Source: Chinchilla lanigera (lineage: Eukaryota; Chordata; Mammalia; Rodentia; Chinchillidae). From it: a stretch of DNA of 64,000 nt. Both the position numbers and the translations under genes were made by a program. The DNA is taken from positions 27,512,132 through 27,576,131 of the forward strand of contig NW_004955425.1 of NCBI RefSeq assembly GCF_000276665.1, in the 5' to 3' direction. A model generated the notes under the pieces. The model made no database searches and was not told the DNA's origin. It saw only the letters and a list, made by a program, of their open reading frames with translations. Positions 1 to 11,564 of this stretch are shown here, piece after piece; within the stretch, counting starts at the first letter, position 1; each line of letters opens with the position of its first letter.

Positions 1-269
1 TATCATTAGTTTTAAGACGCTAAGCAATTTGTTTAAGGGAAAGTTAGTAAAGAACTACTCAAATCTTGGTACAGTAAAACTAGTTTTGTTTACTGTGGAT
101 TGAGGCTTACTGTGGCTTGACTAGTAAAATGAATACCATCTTTTTACAGCATGGCTTCTATGGAAAAATGTACTAAAACTTTTCAAAATCATAACTTTTA
201 GAACTTGGGTTTTAAAAGCTGGGGAATGAAACAGAAATGTAGCGTGAATTCATAAACGTATTTATTTAC
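1..269. other. intron at left edge
   Basis: Intron sequence downstream of the last visible FCHO2 exon. I see no repeat or other feature in it apart from the donor gtaaat at 264-269. Confidence 0.8.
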
Positions 270-469
270 CATACTGCAGGGGGAAGGGACTGCATATTTG
301 TGACTCCTCCATCCACTGGAACTACCACCTGTATATTAGAAAGCACACTAGGACCCATCATGGCTTCTGGATTATATTTATAATCCACTCTAAGATCTGT
401 GGTGCTGGCGCTACATTTCCAATATGTTGCAAGATTCAAAGGAGTGGACTGAATGCCATTTGATGATAC
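270..469 (-). CDS. FCHO2: FCHO2 exon: mu-homology domain, late part
   Basis: This 200-bp exon starts in phase 0 with [13 protein letters not shown], directly after the YQ that ends the next exon upstream. It ends two bases into a Trp codon (PPAVW). The acceptor reads tttaaag before GTATCATC and the donor is gtaaat at 269-264. It encodes beta strands of the C-terminal mu-homology domain that binds Eps15 and intersectin. The residues [14 protein letters not shown] and [14 protein letters not shown] are characteristic. MMGPS sits where I recall MVAPS in human and mouse, a small lineage difference. The exons that finish the domain lie left of the window. Confidence 0.97.
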
Positions 470-949
470 CTTTAAAGAGAAAAAACAAAAACTGTCTGGT
501 TTGAAGAGTGAAAAAGTCATGTTCGTGACACAGATACTTGGACATAATTTACAGAATCAAAACTATCTAAGAGGATTATCTGCTGGTAGGCAGAATAAAG
601 CAGACTCATCTCAAAGCAATATGTGGACCTGAGAATACCTACATCAAAACTGCCATGGCGCTTGTTTACAATGTGTGTTTCATGGGATCCAACTGGAGAA
701 AATCTGACTGAACAGCTGAAGGATAGTGCCCACACTGGCATGTTATCTGGTGATTCTTACTTACTTGTGCAATGTCTGAGAACTTTTCAATATCCAACAT
801 AATATTCTAAGACTGTTTCTGAATTAAAACAATTTAGATTTAAAACAATCAGAAAAAAAGGAAGGTTTGCCATGTAGTTCCACAAGCCCGGAATTAAGAG
901 AATTTCAAATGTTTAATCATATGACCCATGGTAAATAAATAATTCCTTC
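470..949. other. intron, no recognised element
   Basis: Unassigned intronic sequence. The reading frames that run out of the exon at 270-469 into this stretch are read-through, not coding. The tract beside the exon is the polypyrimidine tract and acceptor of that exon. Confidence 0.6.
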
Positions 950-1196
950 CATTACTTCAGGTCCTTGCTCAAATGGCTCCTTTTCAACCCATTTCAAAGG
1001 CCACCCTGACCACCCTGGTTTAAATTTTCACTAAAGAAAAAATCAGATGTTCAATCTTCCTCACCTTTTTACCTTTCCTCCATACCACTTACTTACTAAC
1101 ATACAATATAAATATGTTTACTGCCTTCCTGTCCTACTCCCAGCAATTAGGAAGCAATGAATAATATATGTCTCCTCAATGAAGGAATAAATGAAT
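950..1196 (+). repeat. L2 LINE 3' end fragment
   Basis: The text runs aggtccttgctcaaatggct, then aggccaccctgaccaccctg, and ends near gaaggaataaatgaatac. This is the order of the L2 3' end (clinical-looking 'lower case' CT-rich text followed by gaatgaat-type terminal repeats). It is old and diverged. Confidence 0.7.
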
Positions 1197-1344
1197 ACCT
1201 TGTAATAAGCTTCAGATCAAGTTACATGACAGCTTTCTTTACTCTTTAAATACAGTACTTTCTAGAGATATGCTATTTTAATTCAATTACCCTACTAAAA
1301 GTTCAAAAGTGAAGTATCTGAAACAGGAAATTTATCTCTTGGTA

Positions 1345-1430
1345 CTTTTTTTTTTAAAATGGTGCTGGGGATTAGAATAGGGCCTTGGTCATTAGGCAAG
1401 TGGTATTTGGCTAAGCTACACACCCAGCCC
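1345..1430 (-). repeat. ID-like tRNA SINE (older type)
   Basis: A T-run is followed by ggtgctggggatt, a diverged middle and cacccagcccacc. This is the reverse complement of a tRNA-derived ID element. It is diverged compared with the gccaggcaggc subfamily. Confidence 0.65.
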
Positions 1431-1626
1431 ACCCCTTCTTGCTGTACTACACAGTGGGAACATACCCTTCCTGACTACTTAGGTATATGCAAACATGACT
1501 CCATCTCATTCGTTTGAATGGCTTTAATACTTCATTTAATCAAGCCCTTCCTCCACTGCTGTGTACTTGAGTCCTAAACAAAGCTGCACTGAATAACCTT
1601 TCTATTTTACCTTTGCCCATTTATTC

Positions 1627-1703
1627 TTTTTTTTTTTTTTTTTTTTTTAAGTTTTTCTCCGGTACCAGGAACCGAACTCACGACCTTGCGCTTGCCAGGC
1701 AGG
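1627..1703 (-). repeat. ID-like tRNA SINE, 5' truncated
   Basis: A poly-T is followed by ctccggtaccaggaac and cttgccaggcaggc. The element stops before the A-box half, so it is 5' truncated. Short direct repeats (cccatttattc at 1616 and gccatttattc at 1703) flank it as target-site duplications. Confidence 0.85.
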
Positions 1704-2219
1704 CCATTTATTCATTTCTGAAGAACAGATTCTTGGAGTGGAAGTATTGAATTAAAGGTTGCATCTATCCAACAATTTATACAACTGCTTTTGTGTGGAT
1801 TTTGAGTTAGGGATTAAGCTTAATTTCTTTCCCAAAATACCTGAAACATTCTGTTAATTCACACTGCAATTTTTCATTTCTGTCACATGATGGGATAAAA
1901 CTAATTATCTCATATTCATTGTGCAGTGACATGGAGCATCTTTCCGTAAGTTGCCATCTACTGAGTCACTCATCTTTTACTTACTAACTTGTAAGGGCTC
2001 TTTGGGATAATTCCTTTAGTCTCTCCTATATATTGCAAATACTTTTCCTTCAGAATACTGATTTGTTTAAGGGTTTTTAAAAACAAGTATTTCATATCAA
2101 TACACTTTTATCACCTCACTCTCTTCTTACATGCCTTTTAGTTTTCAGATTATACTTAGGTCTTCCGTATTTCAAGATTAAAATATATACTAGATATATA
2201 GTATATATACACATATACA

Positions 2220-2600
2220 CAGACACCCCTGTGGCTAGGTTGTTAAATGAATTGGTTGCTAAATGAGGAATTTATATAGTATGCACCTTATAATAGTCAG
2301 AAAAACAGAATGGTCAAAGTAAACTCCAACTTGATGACTTTGTTTTTATTTGCATAACTCTTACATGCAGTACTGTAACGTATAACAGAACATAAAACTA
2401 CAATACTCTATAGGGCAATCAGCAAAACTTACAGTGCTGTATAAACAAGGTGTACTGTACAAAAAAGGACACTGAGGATTTATAAACAAGATTTATAGAA
2501 CTGTACCAAAAAAAGATGTGTCTTAAGCCTAAGCATCAGGCTGTAAGTCTGAACAGCATGCCTCAGTCAAGGTCATAAGCCTGAACAGTTGTTAAACAGA
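2220..2600. repeat. diverged DNA-transposon-like repeat, unassigned
   Basis: The ends resemble each other: ggttgttaaatgaattggtt near 2237 and gttgttaaacagattgtta near 2588. The middle contains repeated taagcctgaac-like phrases. It looks like an old interspersed element, but I cannot name the family. Confidence 0.35.
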
Positions 2601-2604
2601 TTGT

Positions 2605-2690
2605 TAAACAAGGAGTATATATATCTATCTTTATCTCTCTGTCTATAGATCTATCTATACAGATAAATATATATATTCATACATGTTCAT
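2605..2690 (+). repeat. (TATC)n-like microsatellite
   Basis: Imperfect runs of tatc, tctg and atag units with tata blocks, probably a degenerated tetranucleotide microsatellite. A similar TA-rich stretch lies at 2178-2222. Confidence 0.7.
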
Positions 2691-2833
2691 TCATGATTTA
2701 TTTTAGTCCCTTCACTATTTCATTTATTGTTACTAAACCTTTGGTACATAAGGATTTTATTTTGTAGTAAGGATTTATCTTATTTTTCCCCCAAATATCT
2801 ACCTTGCTGTACCCATACCATTTATTGAATGTT

Positions 2834-2923
2834 TCTTTTTTTTTTTTGGTACCAAGAATCAAACTCATGACCTTGTGCTTGCCAGGCAGGTGCTGTGCCC
2901 CTGAGCTATAACCCCAGCACCCC
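2834..2923 (-). repeat. ID-like tRNA SINE, full length
   Basis: Poly-T, then ggtaccaagaatcaaactca, gccaggcagg and ctgagctataaccccagcac in reverse orientation. A-box and B-box halves are both present. Flanking catttattgaa at 2819 and 2928 is the target-site duplication. Confidence 0.9.
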
Positions 2924-3149
2924 TGTATCATTTATTGAAAAATTCATTATTTCTATATTTCTTGAAATGCTACTTTGCCATATAAACCAGTTTCTATTTA
3001 ATATTAGATATATTTCTGGATACTTTAATCTGTTCCATTCATCTGGCCAGCTATTGATGGACCAGATCCAAACTAGTCTCAATACTATCACCTTATAACG
3101 AGCATCCATTAAAGCTAAAATATTATTCCATTTTACTGTTTACAACATT

Positions 3150-3446
3150 TTGTTTGTTTTTTGAGACAGGGTCTAATTATGTAATTCAGGCCTGGCTTGG
3201 AGTCACTATGTAGCCCAGGCTGGCCTTGAACTGCAGGGATCCTCCTGCCTCAGCCTCCTGGGATGCTGGGATTACAGGCATGTTGCCACCACACTGGGCT
3301 TCTTTTTTTTTGAGACAGGGTTTCACTATGTAGGTCAGATAGACTTTGAACATCCCTAGCCCAGGATGGCCTCAAACTTGCAGCGATCCTCCTGCCTGAG
3401 CCTTCCAAGTTCTGGGATTACACGTGTGCACCACACCAGACTGGGC
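3150..3446 (-). repeat. two tandem B1-like SINEs
   Basis: Two 7SL-derived B1-like units lie head to tail in reverse orientation: about 3150-3298 and 3300-3446. Each starts with T-rich gagacaggg and ends near attacaggcatg / caccacac. Both carry the doubled gtagcccaggctggcc-type phrase. One probably inserted in the tail of the other. Confidence 0.85.
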
Positions 3447-3698
3447 TACATTTCTTAGTTTATTTTTCTATGCTTTACTCTTCCAGAGAATGTGAAAATG
3501 ATTATCAAATCTCCAAACACAAAGATATACTTCTACTAGATTTCTGATCCAGATTACATAAAATTTACAAGTAAATTTAGAGAGAGCTACACTTTTGCAA
3601 CATGAATTTTTTAAAATGAATATATTTCTCTCAAAATATATCAATTATTAAATTAATATATTCCTTTATAAATATATTCAAGTCATGAGATTGTCTTA

Positions 3699-3890
3699 CA
3701 GTGGCCCCTCAGTTTATGGACTCGATTCTCTCCACCATTCTGGTTGCAAACTGAACTGGATGGGACATAATCAAATTTCCCCACAAGGTCAACAAGGAAC
3801 CTAAGCACTGAATTAGATTTGGTTCTCGTCCAACTTGGTTTGCAAGTGGAATCATGGGAAGAATCAAGTTTGTGAACCAAGGCACCACTG
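3699..3890. repeat. short inverted-repeat DNA transposon, copy 1
   Basis: The ends are cagtggcccctcagtt and (read inverted) cagtggtgccttggtt, an inverted terminal repeat of about 16 bases with mismatches, with TA on the left. The interior matches a second copy at 51863-52052, including hydrophobic-free AT-rich filler. It looks like a TA-target MITE. Confidence 0.65.
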
Positions 3891-3931
3891 TGTATTTCTT
3901 CTTGTTTTTTATTCTGAGTATTTTTCTCCAT

Positions 3932-4501
3932 TTTCTGTTTTAAAAGTTAGTAATTTTCATACTAATTTTTAAACTGGCTACTTTTACTAAATTCCCTTAT
4001 GTCATAATAGTTTTTCAGTTCATCCTGAGTTTTCCAGAAATATTATCTCCTGGAAGTGATTAATTTTGGGTCTTTTCCAATGTTTATTACCATTTGTTTT
4101 ACCCTCTTACCTAATTATACTGCTAACACACCCCAAAAAAACCTTCAATCCTGTTAGTATTACAGGAATAATGAGTATCTTCACTGTATCTGACTTTAAC
4201 TGACTGCTTTTGTTCTGTTATGAAGACTGGTGTTGCAAGCCTTTCTGGGTTGTGCTAAGTACAAATTAATGTATTTATATTTACTCTATTTTAATCACAA
4301 ACAGATGCTAAAATTTTTATTAGGCTGGTTAAAATATCTACTCATATTAGTTAAAGTATCTACTCAGATTTTCTAATTCTATAAATGCCCTGAACTCCTT
4401 GGATGAACCTCATTTGGCTATGACATTTATTCACTTACTGATACACTAGCTCCCATTTGTTAACATATTAATTTAGGATTTCACAGCAACATTACACTCA
4501 C
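3932..4501. other. intron, no recognised element
   Basis: AT-rich intron before the 3' end of exon 4502-4634. I recognise no repeat or coding signal in it. Confidence 0.6.
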
Positions 4502-4634
4502 CTGATACTTTAATACATCTACATTATAGTAAGAGGCAGCTGGATTTTGCTCAGATAGCTTCTTGAGGTAGAGAGTAACAGCTTGCATGTTCATCCAAAA
4601 ATCTTTTGTGTTGGAATCACACTGTGACGGATCA
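4502..4634 (-). CDS. FCHO2: FCHO2 exon: mu-homology domain, middle
   Basis: The exon is 133 bp: one base completing a Ser codon, then 44 codons from [17 protein letters not shown] to [10 protein letters not shown]. The acceptor is cacatgcag and the donor gtgagtg. It belongs to the mu-homology domain. It encodes the helical/strand segment [16 protein letters not shown], with Leu after VT where I recall Val in human and Ile in mouse. It joins in frame to the AG that ends the exon at 4949-5104 and to GTA at 469. Confidence 0.97.
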
Positions 4635-4948
4635 CTGCATGTGTGAGAAACATTTTTGTTTACCTTTTTATTTTTCCTTTGCCTCCAAGTAATAATTTGG
4701 TGATTTGAAGAAGATTAGTAGAAGTGAACCAAAAGAAGCATAAGGGAAAACTAAGATTAGAGGATAAAGAATGGAACACAGCAAAAGCTTGCCTGAAAGA
4801 TAAAGACACAGTGATACAAAATCGTTTAAAAGTAACTATCACACCAAAAGCAAGAAGACAGCAGAGGGTATTTAATAATAATAGATAATGTTGGTACTGT
4901 CTCCAGTTGAATATTATTGTTTCAAGGAAGGAAAACATTTACACAAAC

Positions 4949-5104
4949 CTGAACACAAGTTGTGCATTTGGAAGAATTTGCTCAAGTCTGCTGATATTTT
5001 TCACCCTGAAGCACAGCACAGCTGGGGAGGGATTGCTAGTGAAGACTTTAATAATTCCACTTGGAAATGATATTGTCACATCACCAGTGATCTTCACAAT
5101 ACAC
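4949..5104 (-). CDS. FCHO2: FCHO2 exon: mu-homology domain, early part
   Basis: This 156-bp exon starts with the last base of a Lys codon, then reads [16 protein letters not shown] and continues [15 protein letters not shown]. It ends [12 protein letters not shown] plus the first two bases of Ser. The acceptor is atttcag and the donor gtttgtg. It forms the first beta sheet of the mu-homology domain. Only 314 bp of intron separate it from the next exon downstream, the third-shortest intron in the window. Confidence 0.97.
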
Positions 5105-5524
5105 CTGAAATTGAAGATGTTGACATGTTATTAAATAAGATGCTTTACTCTCCACTTAAAGCATACATAAGAATTATGATAAAGAATATATTATATTCTA
5201 CTTATTTCTACAATTTGATTATAAAAAATAATTCCGCACAAAATGGCACACTCACCTAGCATCGTCTTTTCCTGGAATTAAACTCCAAACATGAATATAA
5301 GCACACTGATAATGTTGCCTTTTTGCACTATTTCCTAGATGACCTGTAAGGTCACTGCTTCCCTGGTAACACTATCCCCAATTGTAACTCTTTCCCCCTC
5401 TCCCAGGCCACACAGAACTAGGGCTGACGGTAGTGGTGTGGCTGTCTCCCTTATTCCTCACTGCCTCTTCCAGCCCACTGTTTCTTCTTCCTTTGAAACT
5501 TGAGTATCAGACTGTACCACCTTG

Positions 5525-5635
5525 GTCTGGAGATGTAACTTGGTGACTGAGTGAGTGCTTAGCTTGCCTGAGGCCCTGAGTTCAATTCCTAGCACCAAAA
5601 AGAAACCAGCCAACCAACCAACCAACCAACCCCCA
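5525..5635 (+). repeat. ID-like SINE with (AACC)n tail
   Basis: The text ctggagatgtaacttggtga, then gaggccctgagttcaattcc and tagcaccaaaaa is a diverged ID-like element. Its A-rich tail has grown into five aacc units (5608-5632). Confidence 0.75.
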
Positions 5636-5689
5636 AAACAACAAAATACTACTCACTACCCCATTCCTTTTAATTCATCTTCAACACTC

Positions 5690-7975
5690 ACTTGCACTCC
5701 TGGGCACTGCCAGTCTGTCTCTGTTCCACTACTATTATAATGTTTAATGATTTCAATATCCACCAAGATGGTCCTTTCAATACTTGATCACTTAGTTTTT
5801 CAGCCTCTTACCTCTAATTCCTGTCTTTTGACCTACCTCATCCATGCCGCAGCCCCTCCATAATCTCAATTTCACACTCCCAATTCATCTATTCACCGCT
5901 TGTCACTTTTGTGACTCACTCTGCCTACTATCTTTAACAATTCTTCCAACCTCATTAAAATCTCCACAATCTGATGTTCTTATACCTTTTTCATTATTCT
6001 TCACTCACGCATCAAATCCTCATTTCCTCCTATCTTTGGATACCCAGGTCCATTGTTAGACATTCTCCTTTGCATAAACCCTCCATGGCTCTTCTTCCAG
6101 GGCTCTTGACCACAGTCTTAACTAAACCCAGCTCCCTACCCACACCTGTATACCTTGAATGTACTAGAGAAAACAAACTCTTAAACGGCCCCCGTAGTAT
6201 GACCTGGTAATCCAGCATGTTTTTGTCTAATCACTCTTCTGTTTTTTTCATAGCTTGTCTTTATCTTTTAACCTGCAATACCCCTTAGTACTATTACCCT
6301 GGTAATACCTGCAATATCCCCTGGTATTATGTAGTCAGCTGGTGACTTTGCTCTAAGTTTTATTGCAGAAGTAAAACCAGAAAAAAGAACCTTCCACTCT
6401 CTCTGCTAAACTCCCAGTCTGCCTAACTCTTCATCTGTATTTTCTGCCTGCCTTCCTGTTTTGACAGATGACCAGTTTCTGTACCTATAGCCGATTGCAC
6501 TGAGTATGCCATGGAGGTCATCTCTGATCACTTACCTAAGGCTTCCTCCCTCACGCATTGCCCCCATAAACACTAAGTATTTCTCCTTAGCATACAGACA
6601 TGCTGAGATATATATCATTTGTACAACAGCTAAAATAAAATCCTCCTCTGATTCTGTCTCACTCCAGCTACCATTCCTTTTCTCTGCTTTCTTAGAGCAA
6701 ACATCCAAAGAATTACCTACATTTGTTCTTTCCAAATATAGCTGTCTAAGTCTGTAACACCTGCTCCTTTACTCCCTCCAAGCAAGCTTTCATCTCCACT
6801 GCACTCACACAATTGCTCTTGTGAAGTTTACCAATGATTTCATATTGCCAATGGCCAATTTTTTCAGACGTGCTGGCAGCATCAGATATAGCTGCACAAC
6901 TCCCTTGATGAAATGATTTATTCATTTAACCTCTGGATAGCGCTGTACTGGTTCTTTCCTTCTCTCTCTTGCTGCTGACTCAAACTCCTTTGCTGGATCA
7001 TCCCTGTCTTTGTTTTCAGCGCTGGAGAGACAAAGACTTAATTCTCTAATCCTTTTCTATCTACTTCTTAAGGAACAACTTTAATAAGTAAGTGTATTTT
7101 ATCTCTAATGACTGGACTCCAGAATTATGTATACAACTCTCTACTCAGTATCTCCACTGACATCACTTAACAATGACTTCAACTTAGCATTCTAAAAAAA
7201 AAGAAAAAGAAACAACATTCTGCTCCCTTAGCACATCTTGACAACTTTTCAAAACATCAAAATCCCATCCCTACTCACCACTTCCTCTGCTAACGCCCTT
7301 ACTCAAAGCACCATCGCCTCTTACCTGGACTTTGGTAGCCAGTTCTCTAACACTCTGCATCTGCTCTGGGTCCTTCCAGTTTATTCTCCACACATGGCCA
7401 GAACACTCCTTCAGAACACAAATCCTCTCAACACTCCTCTGCTCAAAGCCTCCACTGGCTTCCCACTTCCCACTAAATTCCAAACTCCTTATCATGACCT
7501 ACAATGCCCAACCTGACCAGTGTCACTCTGCATGCTCTTCAACTACTCTTCCTCTTGTTCACTCCTGCCCAGAGACATGGCTCTCCATGCTGTGTCCTGG
7601 ATATGCATGCTTTTATCCCAGACCCCTTCCCATTACTGGGTCCTTCTTTCCTAGAATGTTATTCCTCCAGATTCACATGGCTTACTCCTATATATCTTTC
7701 AAATATTTGGTTAAATTAACATCAAAAAAGTTTTCCCCAGTCATTCTATCTAAAATTGTAGCACTCTACCATTACTTTCTGCCTTCTTACTCTAGTTTAT
7801 TTTTGTATCAATACATATAGGTATCTGAATATTCTTTTTTCTTACTATAATACAAACTCAGCAGGAGCTTTGTTTTGTTTTGAAGAATCCTTAGCATTTA
7901 TTAGTCTTACACACAGTAGATGCTCAAATTATTTAGTGAACGAATACATATGGGATGAATGTTATTACGCAGGAA
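5690..7975 (+). repeat. long L2 LINE relic (RT region to 3' end)
   Basis: Pyrimidine-rich sense-strand text follows the order of an L2 element. An endonuclease-like part (tttcaatatccaccaagatg) comes first. A reverse-transcriptase-like part lies around 6760-7080 (gtttaccaatgatttcatat). The 3' region runs ctgctcaaagcctccactgg, caaactccttatcatgacct and cattctatctaaaattgtag. It ends cacagtagatgctcaaatta at 7912. The frames seen here are broken by stops, so it is a dead relic. About 2.3 kb is unusually long for an L2 copy. Confidence 0.75.
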
Positions 7976-8345
7976 AAACATTCACCCAAATATGATTTCT
8001 CTTGAAAGCAACAGATGAAACCAAGTCTGCAAGAGTCACACATTACTCTCTAGATCTTTCTAGGAAATGTCAGATTTTCATCAAATGTGTCATAATGATC
8101 AAACAGCCTGGGCAATAGTGTAAACACACTGGGGGAAAAGTAATCATTTATTGCTGATTACAGTGATTTTTTTTTTTTAATTTGAAAGATAATTCTGAAA
8201 TGACTAAATGAGAAAGCAAACAGCAGGTAAGTAACAAAGAAAACCCTAATCTACAATAAATCAAAATATAAATCTTAAAATTTACCACCAAGTCCCTTCT
8301 CCCAGCCCAAAGCACATATTACACATATATATTTAAAAAACTAAC

Positions 8346-8457
8346 TTGCTGGGATCTGCTCCTTTAAAGTAGGCATTAACGGATTCTGTGAGGGCTATTG
8401 CCACAGGTAAGGTGTCCTGATTTCCAAGGCTGACAGGGCTGGGACCTCGTGACACAC
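8346..8457 (-). CDS. FCHO2: FCHO2 exon: linker end and start of mu-homology domain
   Basis: The exon is 112 bp, starting with the last two bases of a Gly codon, then [19 protein letters not shown]. It continues into the domain start [18 protein letters not shown]. The acceptor is gtattctag and the donor gttagt, a weaker donor than its neighbours. NAYFKGADP is the signature beginning of the FCHO/SGIP mu-homology domain. The preceding SRGPSPVS is the end of the disordered linker and carries possible proline-directed phosphorylation sites (inference). Confidence 0.97.
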
Positions 8458-8904
8458 CTAGAATACATACAATTCATTTGTTAAATCCTTCAGAAAGATA
8501 GATATTAAATACCAAAACAAGTTCACGTTGTTAGGTTGTTACAAATATCCCTATTACTAGTTTCAAATAGTATGACCTAAGTAGAAACCCAGAGGTTAAG
8601 AAATACAGCATAAAACAAATTGAAACATAATATAAAGGGAAACAGAAATCAGGAGGACATATCATACTGACTTAAATGGAAAAGACACAGGATGGTTAAA
8701 GAACATCATAAGGAAAAGAGTTAAAATTACTACTATGACTTTCGAGACTTTCAAATGCCAAATATTTTCTGGTTATATTAATCACATACTTCAGGGTATT
8801 AAACTGGATTTCTTGCATGTAAGTTATTTCTATCTCAACAGTTGTATTTCATATGGTATTCACTATTATAAAAATTTTCTTAAAATTTGTCTTTAATGCT
8901 TATA

Positions 8905-9130
8905 CAGCCTGAGTATTCTTTATCTGAAAAACTCTGGATCAGATGTATTTTGGATTTTGCAGTTATTCAGAATCTGGAATATTTACACAGAATTTACCAA
9001 CTGAGCACCCTTAATCTTAAAATCCAAAATCTCAAACTTTGAATGCAGCAACATTCAAAATGTTTCACATTTTGGAATATTTCAGACTTCAAATTTCCAA
9101 AATTACAATTGCTCAGTATGTATTATACTC
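8905..9130. repeat. palindromic MITE-like repeat, copy 1
   Basis: The sequence starts cagcctgagtattctttatc and ends attgctcagtatgtattata, with internal mirrored phrases such as tattttggattttg and cattttggaatattt. The symmetric structure suggests a small DNA transposon. A related copy is at 10768-10985. Confidence 0.55.
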
Positions 9131-9205
9131 CACATTACCTTTCCTCAATAATATTTGGTTAATTCCATGTACCATTTAAAAAACTACATCACTGTTATTA
9201 GACAG

Positions 9206-9538
9206 TGATATGGTTTGGACTTCGACTATCACCCCAAAGGCTCGATATGCTCAGAGGTGAGGCTTGTGGACTGTGATTAGATTATGGGGCAATGCAGCTG
9301 CTTCACTGTTAGGGGGTAGGTCTGATCTATAGAGGTGGGTCCCGCAGAGTGTGACCTGGAAGAGTTACTCTCTTTCTGCTTCCTGGCTACCATGCCTCAG
9401 CAGTCCCTCTGACCAACCCCTTCCAGCCTTGCAACCAGCTGACTATAGACTGAAAACATGAACCAAAACAAATCTCTTCCCCTGTAAGTTGCAAGTATCA
9501 GGTATTGTGTCCCCATGATAAGAAAATAATAAAGACAA
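9206..9538 (+). repeat. MaLR-type solo LTR
   Basis: It starts tgatatggtttggacttc and ends with ctgtaagttgcaagtatcag then aagaaaataataaagac. This matches the start and end order of mammalian MaLR LTRs, including the late 'aagttgc...ggtattgtg' segment. No internal retroviral sequence adjoins it, so it is a solo LTR. Confidence 0.65.
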
Positions 9539-9550
9539 ACCGGCAAAAGA

Positions 9551-9554
<4 letters not shown>

Positions 9555-9638
<84 letters not shown>
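9555..9638 (+). repeat. (TG)n(AG)n compound microsatellite
   Basis: About 20 TG units (9555-9594) run directly into about 22 AG units (9595-9638). On the minus strand, which is the FCHO2 transcript, this is (CT)n(CA)n. It is likely polymorphic. Confidence 0.98.
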
Positions 9639-9641
<3 letters not shown>

Positions 9642-10044
9642 GATGTGATTTTTCAAAACTTTAAAAGTTATATCCCTGACATAAAGTTCACTCAGATAAG
9701 GTGACTTTAGAGTCAAATAAAAATGTGTTATTAAAGCATAGTGAAGTGAGAACAAATTTAATCTATGCATTTGTTCAGTGTTAACCTCGACAAGTATCTC
9801 CCACAAAAGTACACTCACTACCTTTGTTTTCACAAATGCACTCTTCCCACGTACACTTGCTTCACAACTCTAATTTTCCCAAGCAGAGCATTTCACCTAA
9901 TACACAGTACAATGTATGAGCAATTTTGTAAAAATAAGTCAACAGGAGAGTTTTTAAATATAGTTATTCATTCTTATTTAAAGAAAATAAACATATCTCT
10001 GAAATGTGACTATTTCCTTTTTTGAGAAAGACACATGCTGCTCT

Positions 10045-10470
10045 GATTTGGATGTGGTTTGTTCCCTGAAGGTTTTATATGTTGTTGAACATGTGGTCTC
10101 CAAGATGGTAGTGCTAAGGTGGTAGAACCTTTCAAGAGGTGGAGATAAGAGAGATCACGGTGGTTAAGTCAATGAGGGGACTGTTCTCTGAAGTCTGGTC
10201 TCCAAGAAAGAGTTCCCTTGAGAGCACGTTGTTATAAAAGTGCACACCTTGTCCCTGAATCCTTCTCTGGCTTCCTGTCTCACCATATAATCACTCTGAC
10301 ACATGGTCCTGGCTATTCTGATGCCAGGTGCCAGGGGGCCCACATCATAGACCAATCCAATGAGGTCAGCTGATTTTGGACTTCCAGCCTCCAAAACTAT
10401 AAGCTAAGTTCTTTATAAAGAACCCAGTCACCTGTATTTTGTTACGGTAACAAAAAAAGACTACTCTACC
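10045..10470 (+). repeat. MaLR-type LTR, second copy
   Basis: It begins gatttggatgtggtttgttc and ends ccagcctccaaaactataag, then agtcacctgtattttgttac and aacaaaaaaagac. The ending is the typical MaLR 3' LTR order. It differs from the copy at 9206, so it is probably a different subfamily. Confidence 0.65.
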
Positions 10471-10767
10471 TGCTATCCTGATGAAAATCACTACAAGCTG
10501 ACATCCCACAAATAGTTACAGAAGATATTTCATCAGCTTGAGAGGTCAGAAAGATTACATGGTATTCCAGATTTTGAAGGAATTTTTATTGAAAAGGTTA
10601 TTTATAGTTAGAAGAAATAGCTCACTGATTAAAAAAAAAAATGCATGGAGACAAGAACTGCTGTTTGTAGGCCCTTAGAAAAAGGAAACTCTCCAAAATG
10701 AGACAACTTAAAATTTCATGTGAAAATAACAAATTCAATAAGAACTTACTTGCAAAATCATAATCAT

Positions 10768-10985
10768 AGCTACTACAGGCTGAATATCACTTATCTGAAA
10801 TATTTGGATCCAGAAGTGTTTCAGATTTGGTTGTTTTTTTTTTTTAATATGTGCACAGTCTTTATCAACTAAACATCCTTAATTTGAAAATCCCAAATCC
10901 AAAATGCTCTGAAATCTGAAACCTTCTGCCTGAAGCTTCAGAGTTCAGAGTATTTTGGATTACGGATATTCAACTAGGGAGGCAT
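10768..10985. repeat. palindromic MITE-like repeat, copy 2
   Basis: It begins caggctgaatatcacttatc and ends attacggatattcaactag, so the ends are inverted copies of each other. Internal ggatccagaagtgtttcaga and aaaatgctctgaaatctgaa mirror one another. Same family as 8905-9130. Confidence 0.6.
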
Positions 10986-11419
10986 GAACCACAAGTTTTG
11001 TAAAGCAGAAACATGTTCATAATTGAGAATGGGCCAGAATGATAAAAAACCATGAAGATGAGGATGGAGAAATTGTTTGTGATCAGATCAAGGCGTGTCA
11101 GACCTTTAAATTTACCTTTTTTGCACTAAAAATCACTGACAACATTTAAAAGAAACATTATCAGGTTTTAAAAAAATTTTAGTAGTATCACTCCGAATAC
11201 AGAATGCTGGCAGGAGTTTACTTTTAGACCAGGTGAGAGTAGTGAGGGAGAAGATAAAGGCCTGATCAGGAAGCACCAGTTTCAGGGTACAAGTATGAAA
11301 ACGTAAAGAAAAAAAGTAGACTTCTGTGTACTAGGAAAATTTCACTGTAAACCTAGAAGATCATCAGAAACTCAAGAAAGCAGTTCAGACAAAGATGGAG
11401 GCTACAATAATCTTTTTTC

Positions 11420-11549
11420 TCTCAATACTTTTGTTTTAGAGACCAGGTCTCCCTATGTAGTTTAGGCTGGGCTTGAACTCATGGCAATCCTCTGGCCTCA
11501 GCCTCCAAAGTTCTGTGATTATAAGCATGTGCCACCATGCCCAGCTAGT
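11420..11549 (-). repeat. B1-like SINE
   Basis: Reverse orientation: gagaccaggtctccctatgt, then ctgggcttgaactcatggca, and ending aagcatgtgccaccatgccc. It lies beside the L1 fragment at 11565. Confidence 0.85.
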
Positions 11550-11564
11550 TGTTTTTTACTGGGG

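Noticed and set aside
7332..7820. 162-residue open frame
   Set aside because: It lies in the 3' non-coding part of the L2 relic; pyrimidine-rich L2 text gives long chance frames.
9498..9833. 111-residue frame with Ser-Leu and Thr-His runs
   Set aside because: The runs are the (TG)n(AG)n microsatellite read on the minus strand, next to LTR sequence.
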